Position numbers and translations under genes: made by a program
Notes under the pieces: model-generated
Told to the model about the DNA's origin: nothing
Databases searched by the model: none
The model's input: the letters and a program-made list of their open reading frames with translations, nothing else
In this document: positions 1 to 10,129 of the stretch, piece by piece
Numbering within the stretch: the first letter of the stretch is position 1
Layout: each line of letters opens with the position of its first letter
Assembly (NCBI GenBank): GCA_019694465.1
Contig: JAIBBV010000001.1
Coordinates: 58,008-122,007, forward strand
Length of the DNA stretch: 64,000 bases
Reading direction: 5' to 3'
Source of the DNA: Oligoflexia bacterium
Lineage (GTDB): Bacteria > Bdellovibrionota_C > UBA2361 > JAFLCA01

Positions 1-2
1 AG

Positions 3-3000
3 GCCGGCAAGGATCCGCGAATCTATGGTACCTATTTTGAATCCCTATTCGCTGAGCAGCGTGAAGCGCGTACCCGTGGAAATTGGGCCATCCTGCAAGA
101 AATTATTGATGAGCACCCGCTGCCTGAAGTTACAGAAGGATTAGCAGAAGCTGCTAGCGTGGTATTTTTAAATGCGCGGGGAGCACTGCCAACCGCGGCA
201 GGGGTAGCTCTTACAGAGCTGCATAAAGCTCTTAAAGATGCGCACTATGTGACGCAGGTTGAAGCTGCAGCTGACAGAACAAAAATTGATAGATCCTCGA
301 TAGCAGAGCGCATCAAATGTGCGCGCGACTTTGCGGCAGAGAAAGGCAAACTTTCCCGTGAAGACATTAAAGAAATAAGAGAACTTTTGGATGCGCCAGG
401 TGTGAGGGCGGACAGTGTTCCGCAAGACTTAGCTGCTGCGCATGAGCTGGCTGAATTTTTGGTGCAAGCGGGCGGTGGTGTTGCTTACGACTCTTTGTGC
501 AGGCTGATAGATTCAGAGCGTCCAAGAACTGTAGTCTTGGGCAAATCTTTATGCGGCTTGGTATCAGCGATAAAGGATCTTGAAGCTGCGCTAGGTGCGG
601 ACGAAAGGGGTCATGGAGGCGCGGCACTTGATAGTCGTCTAGACGCAATTTCTGAAAAAGTGCAGGCACTCGCTACGGCGTATAATGAAATGCACGGCCA
701 CCGAAATGGCGACCAATTCGCTCGATTTGCAACTAGTGCAGCTAAGCCTTTCTCAGATTTTCAAGCGCGCCCTGGTCAGCTAGTTCCATGGCAACTGCTA
801 TTTGATGGCATTTGCTCGCCGCGCCCAGATTTCATGACATTCCGCACAGCAGCGCTCGCGCTTGGGTGCAACAGTGATGCGCGCTTTGCTGAGGATGAGT
901 ATTCCAAGGATCTGCTATACGTTGCTGCGAATGGCATTATATTTGAGCCTTCGGCAGCCGCGGCTCCAGTGGCAGCTGCCTTAATGATGGCCAGGGCGAG
1001 AATGGAGCGAGAAGTTGTTGGATCCAGCAATCCGGAAGCAACGTTTGGTAAATATGCTGGCAGATTTTACCGTATTCACAATGTAATCTCTGTACTTCCA
1101 CTAAAAAGTGGCTTCTATGCTACTCCAGAGGCCTTGCCCTCTCTGTTTGATTCGAGGCCCGCACTGTGGGCGCGTGCAAATGGTCATCACAGTTCCCCAC
1201 CTTACTTAAGAGGAGGCGCGGTAATAAAGCTACTTAACTGGCTCGGAGATCAGGGAGACTTAAACGCACCAGCAGTAGTTGCGCATTTAGAGAAAGTTCT
1301 CTCGCACGCAACAGTTACAGTGGTGCGTGACAATATTGCACGCTTTGAGGCTCTCATTGAACGCTGCGTGGCTGCCAAAGCTAAGCGAGTTATAGAACTA
1401 CTTATTTCCAAGTCTGAGCTTGAACTGCCAGATGACAAGCGAGCGCGCATAATTGCTAAAGCTGCCTCCGTGTTTCTCGAAGACTTTGCGCCTAAGGGCC
1501 CCAAGCTAGAGAAAGAGCGTAGTGTTGGTGAAGTCAAAAAGGTGAAGGCGAGCCTTGAATATATTCGCGCGGCTGCCAAGGCAAGTTTGGCCTATGTTGA
1601 CGCGGACGGCCAACTTAAACCTAATTGCCCTACCTGGGTACATGCTATTTTTAATGGGCCGTGGATGGAAGCCGGCCTGTCCGCAGCTAAGAAGAAGGCA
1701 GGTTCGGGAATTTCCTTTTCTACTCGTGAGCTACTTGCTCTGTCTGAGATTATCGATGACAGCGCCGTGGAGCGACTGCTTTCACCGTTTGCTCCAGGCC
1801 GGGGATTCAGTCAATTGCCACTTGAAAAACGTTGCCAGGTCTGTAAGCGCTTATCTGAAAGTGGCGCCCTAGGTACAGAGAAGCGTAATGATATTCTGTT
1901 GAATATTTTATCCGAGCTCGAGCTCCCAGAAACACCCAATACTGTGAAGGAAAAGGGCAGTGCGGTGCTGCTCTCACTTTCACAGTCTATGCCTTTACTG
2001 GTTTCAAGGCGTGTAGAGAATGTTTGGGTGCAGGCGGTTTCAGACAGGCTAGGCAAAGATCCAGAAGGGAGTGCCGGCGCTACGCTGGATGATGTTGGTG
2101 TGCACCATGCTGAGCTGCAAGCGACCCTTGATGCTGCACGTAAGGAATTTCCTCGCCAATGCTTTATTAGTGTGGTTAGCAAGCTTGCCAAGCAAATTGA
2201 GCTTCAGACTGAAATGTCTGAGTGGGTTCGCGGCAGCATCACTTCATTCACAGCCAAAGAGATAGAGGGCTTTGGTCGCGGCTGGAAGGTCGCTGAAGCT
2301 ATCATACTGATGACCCGCCATGATATACGAGAGCGCGAACGACTACTTGATTTTTTGTTGGCGCCTGGGGCCGGAGACTATCACTATGATGAATTTAGGG
2401 CAGATGCCGCCGAGCAGGTACGCGAATATCTCCAAATGACTGGACGCGAGCGTCGTAGCCTTGAGTCTTTGGCCTCAGAAGTCAGGACTTTCCATGACAA
2501 TTTTTGGGCCTATCGCCCTGAGCAGCGTGCATTGGCGGTAAGACAATTATTTAGAGTCACTCCTGAGCAGATGGCTCGTCGAGGAGGACGAGAGCAAATT
2601 CAGCTTGATGGCAATACCTTTTCCTACGTGGCGAAGCGCCTATTCCCAGGTGAGGATGCTGTAAGTGAGCAAGCGCGAGTGACAGTGCGCGCCTATGCCG
2701 ATGCGCTTGATCCGATCGAGCAACCGTTCGTTTTATCGGGATTACTTTTTGCTGCACGCAATATCGCGGCGACTTCCAACACCCGTCTTCAGCGGCGGGC
2801 CTTGGCACTGGATAAAGTAGGTCAGGAAGATCCAAATTTACAGCGAATCGGGGAAGCGGTGGCGCAATTTGTAAGCGCGCGTGACCCAGGCCTGCAAAAG
2901 TTAGGGCAAGTTTTGGCTGGCTTGCCTGGGGTACCGGAAGAGATACGGCGCCCAAATCGAGCACTACTAGACAATGCGGCTCCAATGGAGAGATGGGATC

Positions 3001-4211
3001 AGGTGCGGTTGGCACGCCACATTGAACCTCGCTTAACACAAAAGCTGGCTGAGAAGGAACCAGCTCGAGTGAGCATCTCACGCGTTGGGGCTGGTCTGGG
3101 TGATGGCACAATGGCTAGTACTGTCACAGTAGATCTCTCTAATGGCATAACTGCCGCGCTGACACTTAGAAAGCCCTTCGCGCTAGAACGTGGACAGGCA
3201 GGTCTGTCTGTGGTGCAGAAAGCGGCTGAGGCACCAGCGCTTAGACGAACCTATCCAAAAATTGCAGAAACAATGGCAGAGCTTGTAGCTGATGCCAGCG
3301 CTCGACTTGTGCCGGAGGCAGACTATTCACTAACTGCCGCACAGTATGCAGCACTTGATGGCATGTTTGGAGGCAGGTCTATTGCGCTAGGGGCGCAGCG
3401 AGTAGAAACGTCAGTGGCACAGTGCCTAGTGTGTGATCATGATTTTGCTCTAACTGAGTTAATTAAAGGACAAACACTGGCTGCGCTGCAGCGCAAGGGC
3501 GAGGTTCCACACTTTTTGCAAGCGGGACGAGCTGTGCAGGTAATGAGTGCTATTTTGCACCTTAACTTTGATACAGATAGAAGCGCGGGAAATGTAATGG
3601 TTCAGGGAGCTCGCAGTATTGAACTTGATCCTAAGGCAATTATGTTGGAGCGCCGTGCAGATGGCGCGCCCGAGCGCATGTCATGGACCAGTACTGATGC
3701 GCAGCTTTTTGGAAGATTAATGGGGCGTGTGCTACTAGGTATCGATACGACTGGGACTAACGGCAAATTTTTACAGCTCTACATTAGTGCGGTCGATGAG
3801 CTGAGAGCCCAAGAGTCAAAAGCGGGCCGCAAGCTTCCGCTTCTAGTACGAGAAGCTAATAAAGCTATTCTAACTGCCTCAGGACTTTTGGAGGCTCCTA
3901 AAGGATCTCCATATACTACTGGATTTATTCTGTATTCAATTCTTCGAAATGGAATGCAAGATGATGTAGCAAGGGGTGTTTGTGAAGAGTTGCTCTCTGA
4001 TCGGGGAGTCGCTACTTTCGCGACGCGCGCCAAATTACCACAGGACCAGATAAGAATGTTTGGTTCCTTACTAAAGCCGCATTTGGAGCAATTCCTAAAA
4101 ACAGGAGATGTTCCGCCTATGGCAGCCCCTTTGCTTATGCAACTTATACCGCAGCTAGCCAGCGCCGCTGCGCTGCCAGAGCCAATCAAGGTTTCGCCGC
4201 GCATTGTGTGA
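3..4211 (+). CDS. Large protein with a UbiB/ABC1-kinase-like C-terminal region (5' end outside window)
   Basis: The reading frame is open from the first bases of the window, so the gene starts upstream and at least 1402 residues are present. The first two thirds are helix-rich and I do not recognise them. From about residue 980 the pattern follows ABC1/UbiB atypical kinases: a VPEEIRRPN segment, then a stretch containing SRVGAGLGDGT where UbiB proteins carry the ASIGQV-type nucleotide loop, a candidate lysine in TLRKP near 1057, DTDRSAGN near 1190-1197 resembling the catalytic-loop HADPHPGN, and ELD near 1207-1209 in the DFG position. Several canonical residues are changed, so it may be a pseudokinase. 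No signal peptide can be judged. Similarity was judged by eye; the function is unknown. Confidence 0.6.
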   Translation, partial: AGKDPRIYGTYFESLFAEQREARTRGNWAILQEIIDEHPLPEVTEGLAEAASVVFLNARGALPTAAGVALTELHKALKDAHYVTQVEAAADRTKIDRSSIAERIKCARDFAAEKGKLSREDIKEIRELLDAPGVRADSVPQDLAAAHELAEFLVQAGGGVAYDSLCRLIDSERPRTVVLGKSLCGLVSAIKDLEAALGADERGHGGAALDSRLDAISEKVQALATAYNEMHGHRNGDQFARFATSAAKPFSDFQARPGQLVPWQLLFDGICSPRPDFMTFRTAALALGCNSDARFAEDEYSKDLLYVAANGIIFEPSAAAAPVAAALMMARARMEREVVGSSNPEATFGKYAGRFYRIHNVISVLPLKSGFYATPEALPSLFDSRPALWARANGHHSSPPYLRGGAVIKLLNWLGDQGDLNAPAVVAHLEKVLSHATVTVVRDNIARFEALIERCVAAKAKRVIELLISKSELELPDDKRARIIAKAASVFLEDFAPKGPKLEKERSVGEVKKVKASLEYIRAAAKASLAYVDADGQLKPNCPTWVHAIFNGPWMEAGLSAAKKKAGSGISFSTRELLALSEIIDDSAVERLLSPFAPGRGFSQLPLEKRCQVCKRLSESGALGTEKRNDILLNILSELELPETPNTVKEKGSAVLLSLSQSMPLLVSRRVENVWVQAVSDRLGKDPEGSAGATLDDVGVHHAELQATLDAARKEFPRQCFISVVSKLAKQIELQTEMSEWVRGSITSFTAKEIEGFGRGWKVAEAIILMTRHDIRERERLLDFLLAPGAGDYHYDEFRADAAEQVREYLQMTGRERRSLESLASEVRTFHDNFWAYRPEQRALAVRQLFRVTPEQMARRGGREQIQLDGNTFSYVAKRLFPGEDAVSEQARVTVRAYADALDPIEQPFVLSGLLFAARNIAATSNTRLQRRALALDKVGQEDPNLQRIGEAVAQFVSARDPGLQKLGQVLAGLPGVPEEIRRPNRALLDNAAPMERWDQVRLARHIEPRLTQKLAEKEPARVSISRVGAGLGDGTMASTVTVDLSNGITAALTLRKPFALERGQAGLSVVQKAAEAPALRRTYPKIAETMAELVADASARLVPEADYSLTAAQYAALDGMFGGRSIALGAQRVETSVAQCLVCDHDFALTELIKGQTLAALQRKGEVPHFLQAGRAVQVMSAILHLNFDTDRSAGNVMVQGARSIELDPKAIMLERRADGAPERMSWTSTDAQLFGRLMGRVLLGIDTTGTNGKFLQLYISAVDELRAQESKAGRKLPLLVREANKAILTASGLLEAPKGSPYTTGFILYSILRNGMQDDVARGVCEELLSDRGVATFATRAKLPQDQIRMFGSLLKPHLEQFLKTGDVPPMAAPLLMQLIPQLASAAALPEPIKVSPRIV

Positions 4212-4575
4212 AGTAAACATCGGCTTACTATCGTTCGATCGATACTAAGGGCGCAAAGCTGGCTGCCAGCAAGTGTATACTTTGCGGCCACTCCGCTTTG
4301 CGCAATGAGCATGGGTGGTGGCCGTCTTGCCAACATAATCTAATAAATAAAGCGAAAATTGAGATTCCTCTTGTGGCTCTGGTTTTCTTAAGTTTTGTCG
4401 TGTTTCTTCCGATACTTAGCTGTTGAAGGGAAGCGCCACTAAGCAGCTAAAATTTGCCATTGAAGTAAGCATAAATAGGGCAGCTTGTGTGGAAGTGCTA
4501 TCTCTATTTTTTCATTTACACAGCGCAGGCCAAGCAGATGGATTGTGGCTTGCTTGACTCTAGCAATAGGTTCAA
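4212..4575. other. Intergenic gap, nothing recognised
   Basis: These 364 bases separate two plus-strand genes. The sequence is AT-richer than the flanking genes and presumably holds the promoter of the downstream protease. I see no convincing terminator, RNA gene or ORF. Confidence 0.5.
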
Positions 4576-7500
4576 ATGGGAAAGCTAGGCTCCAGATTTA
4601 TATCAAGGCGCAAAACAGCGCTAAGTGATTGCCTGCGCAGTAGTGTATTTCTACTAACATTCTTCAGCGCTTCACAGACAGTGCATGCTGTGCCAATTGA
4701 GTTGGAACCAGATGCTAAGACTATCTTCCCGAAGCAGGAACTTTTTGTAGATGAGGCTACAGGTTGTCACTACAAGCGAATGATCGTGTCGGTATCTGCG
4801 GGTGCTTTGGTAGATAAAATTGGCCAGCAGCATCCAAACTTTCTGAGTCTGCAGTTGAATCAGCAAGCCAGCGTTGTTAGTGAGGCGCTCGCGACAGTGC
4901 TCGCGCCTTTAGAGAAATCTAAAGACATCCAGCCGCTACTATTTTCGCGGCGTATCTTGGGGAAACTCTTCATTGCTACTATCGAAGCTGATAAGGAGAT
5001 CGCTAGCGCTTTGCGACTTAACGCAGGGATCTCTGTGCTCCCAGATTGTATCTATAAGTCGTCAACGGTACCTACATATAAATTCCAAGGCCGCATAAAG
5101 TTGGCGGCGGCTACTAATGCCCCGGCAATAGCAGTAACTAATTTCAACTCCTCATGGCTTACAACAAAAGTTAATAGTCTGGCACAGAACTTTTTCTTTG
5201 GAACATCTCTCGCCTTGCAAGTTGCTCCCGGCGACTTTAATGGGGATGGCCTAAACGATTTGTGGGTACAAAGCCTAGCTGCTCGCACAATTTTATCAAA
5301 TGCATTCTCTTCAGAATTTCACTTTGAGGATACTATGAGTGGCCTAGAACCCGCAGCGAATGGAGTGGTTCTATGGCCGAGAATATCTGACTTGCAGGCA
5401 ATGGACATAGAACACAGCGGGATTACAGATCGCTTGGCTGCTGTGTATCGTTACGATGCCTGTAGCAGTATCACAGGGACATGTAGTGTCGGCTCAGACT
5501 TGGGAGTAGAGCGGGTTAGATCAGACATAGTTGACGAACAGCGCTACCCACTAGGGGTGCATCCGATATTTAGCCTGCCAGGCGATTTAAATGCAGATGG
5601 CTACTCTGACTTTATTGGGCTTGGCGCAGTAGATGCTGCAAGCGGCCTTTCGTCTGCCACCGTGTTCATTAATGACGGCACGGGGCACTTCAACCAGACT
5701 CAGAGCTTGGCATTGCCACCTGGAGTGGGTTCCGCAACTTTAGCAGACTATGATCACGACGGCTTCTTGGACTTGGTTTACTCCAAACAAAGCGGCGAGG
5801 TATTTTTTCAGAGTAATTTACATTCTGGACTTATAGATACGACCTCGTCACAGATCTTTCAGGCACAACTAATTTATGACACCCAGACAGCCGACTTAAA
5901 TTCAGATGGATACGATGATCTGGTAATTTCACAGAACGATGGCGTTATTAAGATCGCCACAAGGGACCCAGCGGGAGGGTTTAGTGCTCCAATTTCTATT
6001 AGCGTTGGCGCAAATCCTTCTAATTCCTCCTTTGCGACGGGCGATGTCGATGCAGATGGTGACATCGATATATTGGTTTCAAATGCACAGGGTAGCTCTG
6101 TGCAGGTAATAAATAATACACTGGTTGGTGGAAGTTATGGCTTTGCTTTAGATAGCACTCCCCTTTTTAGTAATGGCACGATTAGTCAGCCACAACGCTC
6201 ATACTTGGTCAATAATGCCGCACTGGCAGGAGTGAAAATTGAGCTAACATCACTCTCAAATTCCGCTGAAAAATATTCTACCATTAGCGATTCAAGTGGG
6301 GCCTATCTATTTTCACAAGTTCCAGCTGGTTCCTACGCAGTCACATTTTCCAAGAATAATTATACATTTGTTCCCTACGGTCAGGCCGATGCAGTTCCGC
6401 TAACTGTGACTATTGGAGCGGATACTCAGCAGTCATATTCTCTAAGGCATAGTGTTGGAAATATTCCGGCGATTTCAGCGGCAATCTCCAATGACCTATA
6501 TTCCCCACTGCAATGGGCTCTGTATAACGAAGGCCAGACCGGTGGACAGGCGCATATTGATATTGACGCAGTGCGTGCCTGGAGCATTACTCAAGGAGAT
6601 GCACAGGTTGTGGTCGGGGTTATTGATTCAGGAATTGACGTTACTCACCCAGACTTACAGTCTAACGTCTGGACCAATTCAGCTGAGATTCCTGCCAATG
6701 GGATCGACGATGAGCATGATGGCGTAATCGATGACGTTCATGGGTACAATTCTGCGCTTCGCAACAATGCAATTGAAGATCGAAATGGGCATGGGACACA
6801 CGTTGCAGGCATAATTGCAGCCGTTAAATCTAATACGGTGGGCATATCTGGAGTAGCGCCAGGAGTTAAGGTAATGGCTATTCGGGCTGATGAGTATGGG
6901 CCATTCTCTGACTCCAGTCTAAGTGAGGCCGTCGCCTATGCTGTTTATCAAAAGCAACATGGCGTAAATCTTAGAGTATTGAACATGTCCCTTGGTGGGG
7001 ATGGCTCGGTGTGTTCCCCAAACCTACAAAGCGCCATGCAGGTAGCGCGTGATAATGGAATTCTATTTGTGATTGGGTCTGGGAACATGGCCGCTTCCTA
7101 TCCCAGTTTCCCAGCAAATTGCCCGCTAAATAATGTCATTGCCGTGGCGGCAAGTGATGCGAGTGGAAATTTAGCTTCATTTTCTAATTATGGAGCGCAA
7201 ACAGTTGATCTTGCGGCTCCGGGAAAGGATATTGTTAGTCTTTTTCCGAATCATGGCTATCAAGTGCTGAGCGGGACTTCCATGTCTACTCCAATGGTAA
7301 GCGGAGTTGCGGCATTACTAGTGAGTCGCTTTCCGAACGAAACACCCGTACAAATAAAAAATCGCATTTTATTGGGAGTGACTCCCTTGGCAGGACTGAG
7401 TGGTAAAGTTATCACAGAAGGTATCTTGAATGCCTACAAGTCCTTGTCAATTTCAAAGAGCGTGGATTCCTTGTTCTCACTTTCTAGTGCGAAGGTGAAG

Positions 7501-7806
7501 ACAGGCTCGCTCAATCGGGGCAAGACAGTGAGCATCTCTGCTTCTATTAATGTGACAAAGCTTTTTACTTTGCTACCTAATCCAGTGGTCAACGTTAAGT
7601 TTCGCGTCGCGACCAACAAATTTACCGCAAATAGTGCATGTAAAGTTACAGGGAATAGTGCGGCACAAGTTACTTTCAAATGCATTGCTAGCTTTCCAAA
7701 GAAAAAGTTTGCCAAAGTAGGAAAAGTTGAGGCGCTTTTCACAGCCAGTGATCAGGAAGGGACAACAATTCAAGTGAAGGCAAAGCCAATTAAGATAAAA
7801 AAGTAA
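4576..7806 (+). CDS. Secreted FG-GAP/VCBS-repeat subtilisin-like serine protease (S8)
   Basis: This 1076-residue exported protein has an N-terminal signal peptide ending near a VHA-VP junction. Five FG-GAP-type calcium motifs (for example DFNGDGLND, DLNADGYSD, DLNSDGYDD, DVDADGDID) lie at roughly residues 217-500. A carboxypeptidase-regulatory-like beta domain follows near 550-600 (GAYLFSQVPAGSY). The S8 domain spans about 640-960 with a complete triad: Asp684 in VIDSGID, His739 in NGHGTHVAG and Ser902 in GTSMSTP. The C-terminal 110 residues form a lysine-rich beta domain. Having the repeat domain before the protease is less usual than a simple subtilase. Substrate is unknown. It is probably a surface or secreted protease whose repeats bind calcium. 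Confidence 0.9.
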   Translation: MGKLGSRFISRRKTALSDCLRSSVFLLTFFSASQTVHAVPIELEPDAKTIFPKQELFVDEATGCHYKRMIVSVSAGALVDKIGQQHPNFLSLQLNQQASVVSEALATVLAPLEKSKDIQPLLFSRRILGKLFIATIEADKEIASALRLNAGISVLPDCIYKSSTVPTYKFQGRIKLAAATNAPAIAVTNFNSSWLTTKVNSLAQNFFFGTSLALQVAPGDFNGDGLNDLWVQSLAARTILSNAFSSEFHFEDTMSGLEPAANGVVLWPRISDLQAMDIEHSGITDRLAAVYRYDACSSITGTCSVGSDLGVERVRSDIVDEQRYPLGVHPIFSLPGDLNADGYSDFIGLGAVDAASGLSSATVFINDGTGHFNQTQSLALPPGVGSATLADYDHDGFLDLVYSKQSGEVFFQSNLHSGLIDTTSSQIFQAQLIYDTQTADLNSDGYDDLVISQNDGVIKIATRDPAGGFSAPISISVGANPSNSSFATGDVDADGDIDILVSNAQGSSVQVINNTLVGGSYGFALDSTPLFSNGTISQPQRSYLVNNAALAGVKIELTSLSNSAEKYSTISDSSGAYLFSQVPAGSYAVTFSKNNYTFVPYGQADAVPLTVTIGADTQQSYSLRHSVGNIPAISAAISNDLYSPLQWALYNEGQTGGQAHIDIDAVRAWSITQGDAQVVVGVIDSGIDVTHPDLQSNVWTNSAEIPANGIDDEHDGVIDDVHGYNSALRNNAIEDRNGHGTHVAGIIAAVKSNTVGISGVAPGVKVMAIRADEYGPFSDSSLSEAVAYAVYQKQHGVNLRVLNMSLGGDGSVCSPNLQSAMQVARDNGILFVIGSGNMAASYPSFPANCPLNNVIAVAASDASGNLASFSNYGAQTVDLAAPGKDIVSLFPNHGYQVLSGTSMSTPMVSGVAALLVSRFPNETPVQIKNRILLGVTPLAGLSGKVITEGILNAYKSLSISKSVDSLFSLSSAKVKTGSLNRGKTVSISASINVTKLFTLLPNPVVNVKFRVATNKFTANSACKVTGNSAAQVTFKCIASFPKKKFAKVGKVEALFTASDQEGTTIQVKAKPIKIKK

Positions 7807-7856
7807 TATCCATTGCTTTGTGCAGATTGGGTGTGCCCTTGCTGACTGCAAAGTAA

Positions 7857-8789
7857 CTAAAGCCCTCGCAGGTGCACATCCATAGAATCGACCAGGGTTG
7901 GGAGCGATTCGTCCAGTGACAAACTAGTCAATTTACTGTGGGACAAGAACTCTCTAACTTTTGCGCTCTCGGCAGTATGTCCAGTGAGAGTTAGTGAGGG
8001 ACCGATGCGGGTGACTAAACAATTAGGAAATGCTCGCGCTAGCGCATCTGCTAACTGCTGTTGTTCGTAGGAGCCATGAATATGCACACTATTGCCTGCT
8101 AGCTTGCGGCATACTTCATCAAGACTACCTTGCGCGAAAATCGCCCCTTCTTTCAATACGATTAAGCGATCGGCCAATCTTTCAACTACATCCATCCTGT
8201 GCGAGGAGATCATAAAGCTCATATTGACTGATTCCTCACGAATCATGTCAGCTAGCTCGCTTGTGCGTTGCACGTCCAGCCCGTCAAACGGCTCATCGAA
8301 AAGAAATAATTTGGGGTGCATTAGAAAGCCGATTGCAGTCTGGACACGCCGTCTTTGTCCCTTAGAGAGCTCCCTGCCTTTGCGTGACAGAAGTGGCGTG
8401 AGTTGCAAGGCTTCAATATAGCGACTTCCCTTTGTGCGATAGTAGTCTGGGTCGCCCTGTTTGATTCTGCACCACAGCTTTACATAGCTCTCCACAGAAA
8501 TATCAGCGAATACAGAGCCTACTTCGGGACAGAATGCCATGTGTAAGGCCGGGTCAAGCAATAACTCGCTGTCATCTTCAAGTATGCTGCTTCTAAGGTA
8601 ACCCTGCTGGCAGGGGTGAAGGCCCAGTTGAGTTTTTATAAATGTAGATTTTCCGGCGCCGTTGTGGCCGATGATGGCAATGATATTTCCGCGGATTGAG
8701 AGCTCAGGCACACGCAGTGCGATAATATTGTCGTAGGCAGCAATAAGATCGTGCGCTTTGATACTAAGTGATAGGTGTTCTTGCTGCAC
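7857..8789 (-). CDS. ABC transporter ATP-binding protein
   Basis: This is the nucleotide-binding subunit of an ABC-2 type transporter, 310 residues. Walker A is GHNGAGKST at residues 41-49, followed by the ABC signature LSKGQRRR and Walker B LFLFDEP. The frame is open 13 codons further upstream, but a GTG at 8789 is preceded by GGAGG nine bases away, one base after the permease stop, so I take GTG as the start. The C-terminal 90 residues carry the usual extra domain of drug- or lipid-export ATPases. It is co-transcribed with the permease just upstream and two glycosyltransferases, so export of a glycosylated product is a reasonable guess. Convergent with the protease gene. Confidence 0.9.
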   Translation of the reverse strand: MQQEHLSLSIKAHDLIAAYDNIIALRVPELSIRGNIIAIIGHNGAGKSTFIKTQLGLHPCQQGYLRSSILEDDSELLLDPALHMAFCPEVGSVFADISVESYVKLWCRIKQGDPDYYRTKGSRYIEALQLTPLLSRKGRELSKGQRRRVQTAIGFLMHPKLFLFDEPFDGLDVQRTSELADMIREESVNMSFMISSHRMDVVERLADRLIVLKEGAIFAQGSLDEVCRKLAGNSVHIHGSYEQQQLADALARAFPNCLVTRIGPSLTLTGHTAESAKVREFLSHSKLTSLSLDESLPTLVDSMDVHLRGL

Positions 8790-8790
8790 T

Positions 8791-10095
8791 TTAGAGTTCC
8801 TCCAGGTGGGCAGCAAACCAACGCGCATTGTTGCGCAATATGAGTACTGCTAACACTAAGCTAGCAAGCAAATGCACTACGAGTAGAGCCGAGAAAGGCT
8901 TAAAGACCGAGGCCAGTAGTACTGGGCCTAATCCCAAAACTGGTAGGACAGTTACAATGCCGCGAATGAAGGCAGCTGGTGTTGAATCGAAAAGAAAGGA
9001 GACTGACCAAATTAAAAGTCCCCCAGCGCACAGTATTAAAGGTACATAACGGTAAAAGAAGCTAAGCAGATTATGGCGCTGTTTTAGTTCCGAGATGGAT
9101 GAGATTAAGGTTGCTAGGCTAAGGCTAGCTGTTAGTGTCAGCGCCCAGAGGGAAATGCCAAAGTAGCTTAGCGCAAATATTTCAGGCAAGGTTCGCGTCG
9201 GGAATAACTCAGTGAATCCAGATATTAAAAGTGGTACCGAGGCTAGCAAAAATGCCACAACTCGCGCGAAAGTAAGCAACCAAAGCGCTCCGTAAAATGT
9301 GCCATGCCCTGTAGCAGCAACCATTGGCAGTAGTGCTCCACTGCGCGAGAAGTAGTCCAACACCTTGCGATGCGCGCGTAGGGCTAACCACATGGTGAGT
9401 AAAAGCAGTCCAGCAATGTTAAGTGTAATAGCGAGAGCAGGTGTCATATAGCTAAACTGCACCGGGGCGGCAAAGCCATGCGCCAGTAGCTGCACTGGTC
9501 CAAGTGCATTAATCGTCTCGTGGAAATCTTCAGCCATTTTTACAAAGTTTTGCTTAGACTGTTCGTTGAAACGGATCAAACTTAGTACCATTAAGCCCCA
9601 TACACTTGAGACAGTGGTGGCGTGCTCATCGCTCGATGCATCTATCACAACGTGCGGAGTGCAGTGGCGGCAAATGTGGAGATGCTCGACGTTACCATTA
9701 AAAATTTTTCGATATGGCTCAGCGTCAAAATTTTGAGGATCGCTCGTATGAACCGCAACATCGAGAAGATCAGGGGCACAGTCGGCAGGGGCAATTTCGC
9801 CTTCCTCTCCATCCTGCAGCGTCGCAGTCCAGCGGCAGATCTTTATTTCTGGCAGCTCTTTCCCGTCTCCGTAAAGTAGACGTCGGCCAAGGTTATCGCG
9901 ATTAAGGTGCTCGATCGCCTCCTTTACTTGAGTTGGGTTGGAGCGCGTGGTTCCGACCCAAATCCCTGTAAGCAGCATTTGAGCGTAAATCAGGGCGAGA
10001 CTTAAGATTAGCGGCATCAGGAACAAGGAGCCAAACAGCCTCGGAATGCGGGCTAGAGAAGTAGCTAATCTTATTGATGAAATCTGCTTCCCCAA
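8791..10095 (-). CDS. ABC-2 type transporter permease
   Basis: This 434-residue membrane protein is the permease partner of the adjacent ATPase. It has one N-terminal transmembrane helix, a periplasmic loop of about 180 residues with a CRHC cysteine pair, and then about six hydrophobic segments from residue 210 to the end, as in ABC-2 permeases with a large first loop. The start is TTG, preceded at eight bases by GGGAG. Its stop and the GTG start of the ATPase are one base apart, and the ATPase ribosome site lies inside its last codons, so translation is probably coupled. The family is recognised by topology and neighbourhood rather than by a strong motif. Confidence 0.8.
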   Translation of the reverse strand: MGKQISSIRLATSLARIPRLFGSLFLMPLILSLALIYAQMLLTGIWVGTTRSNPTQVKEAIEHLNRDNLGRRLLYGDGKELPEIKICRWTATLQDGEEGEIAPADCAPDLLDVAVHTSDPQNFDAEPYRKIFNGNVEHLHICRHCTPHVVIDASSDEHATTVSSVWGLMVLSLIRFNEQSKQNFVKMAEDFHETINALGPVQLLAHGFAAPVQFSYMTPALAITLNIAGLLLLTMWLALRAHRKVLDYFSRSGALLPMVAATGHGTFYGALWLLTFARVVAFLLASVPLLISGFTELFPTRTLPEIFALSYFGISLWALTLTASLSLATLISSISELKQRHNLLSFFYRYVPLILCAGGLLIWSVSFLFDSTPAAFIRGIVTVLPVLGLGPVLLASVFKPFSALLVVHLLASLVLAVLILRNNARWFAAHLEEL

Positions 10096-10129
10096 GCGAT
10101 TGGCTCCCTTTCCCTTGGTTATGCAGTCC

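Noticed and set aside
8790..8828. Longer start of the ABC ATPase at 8828
   Set aside because: It would overlap the permease by 38 bases and ignore the GGAGG-spaced GTG at 8789.
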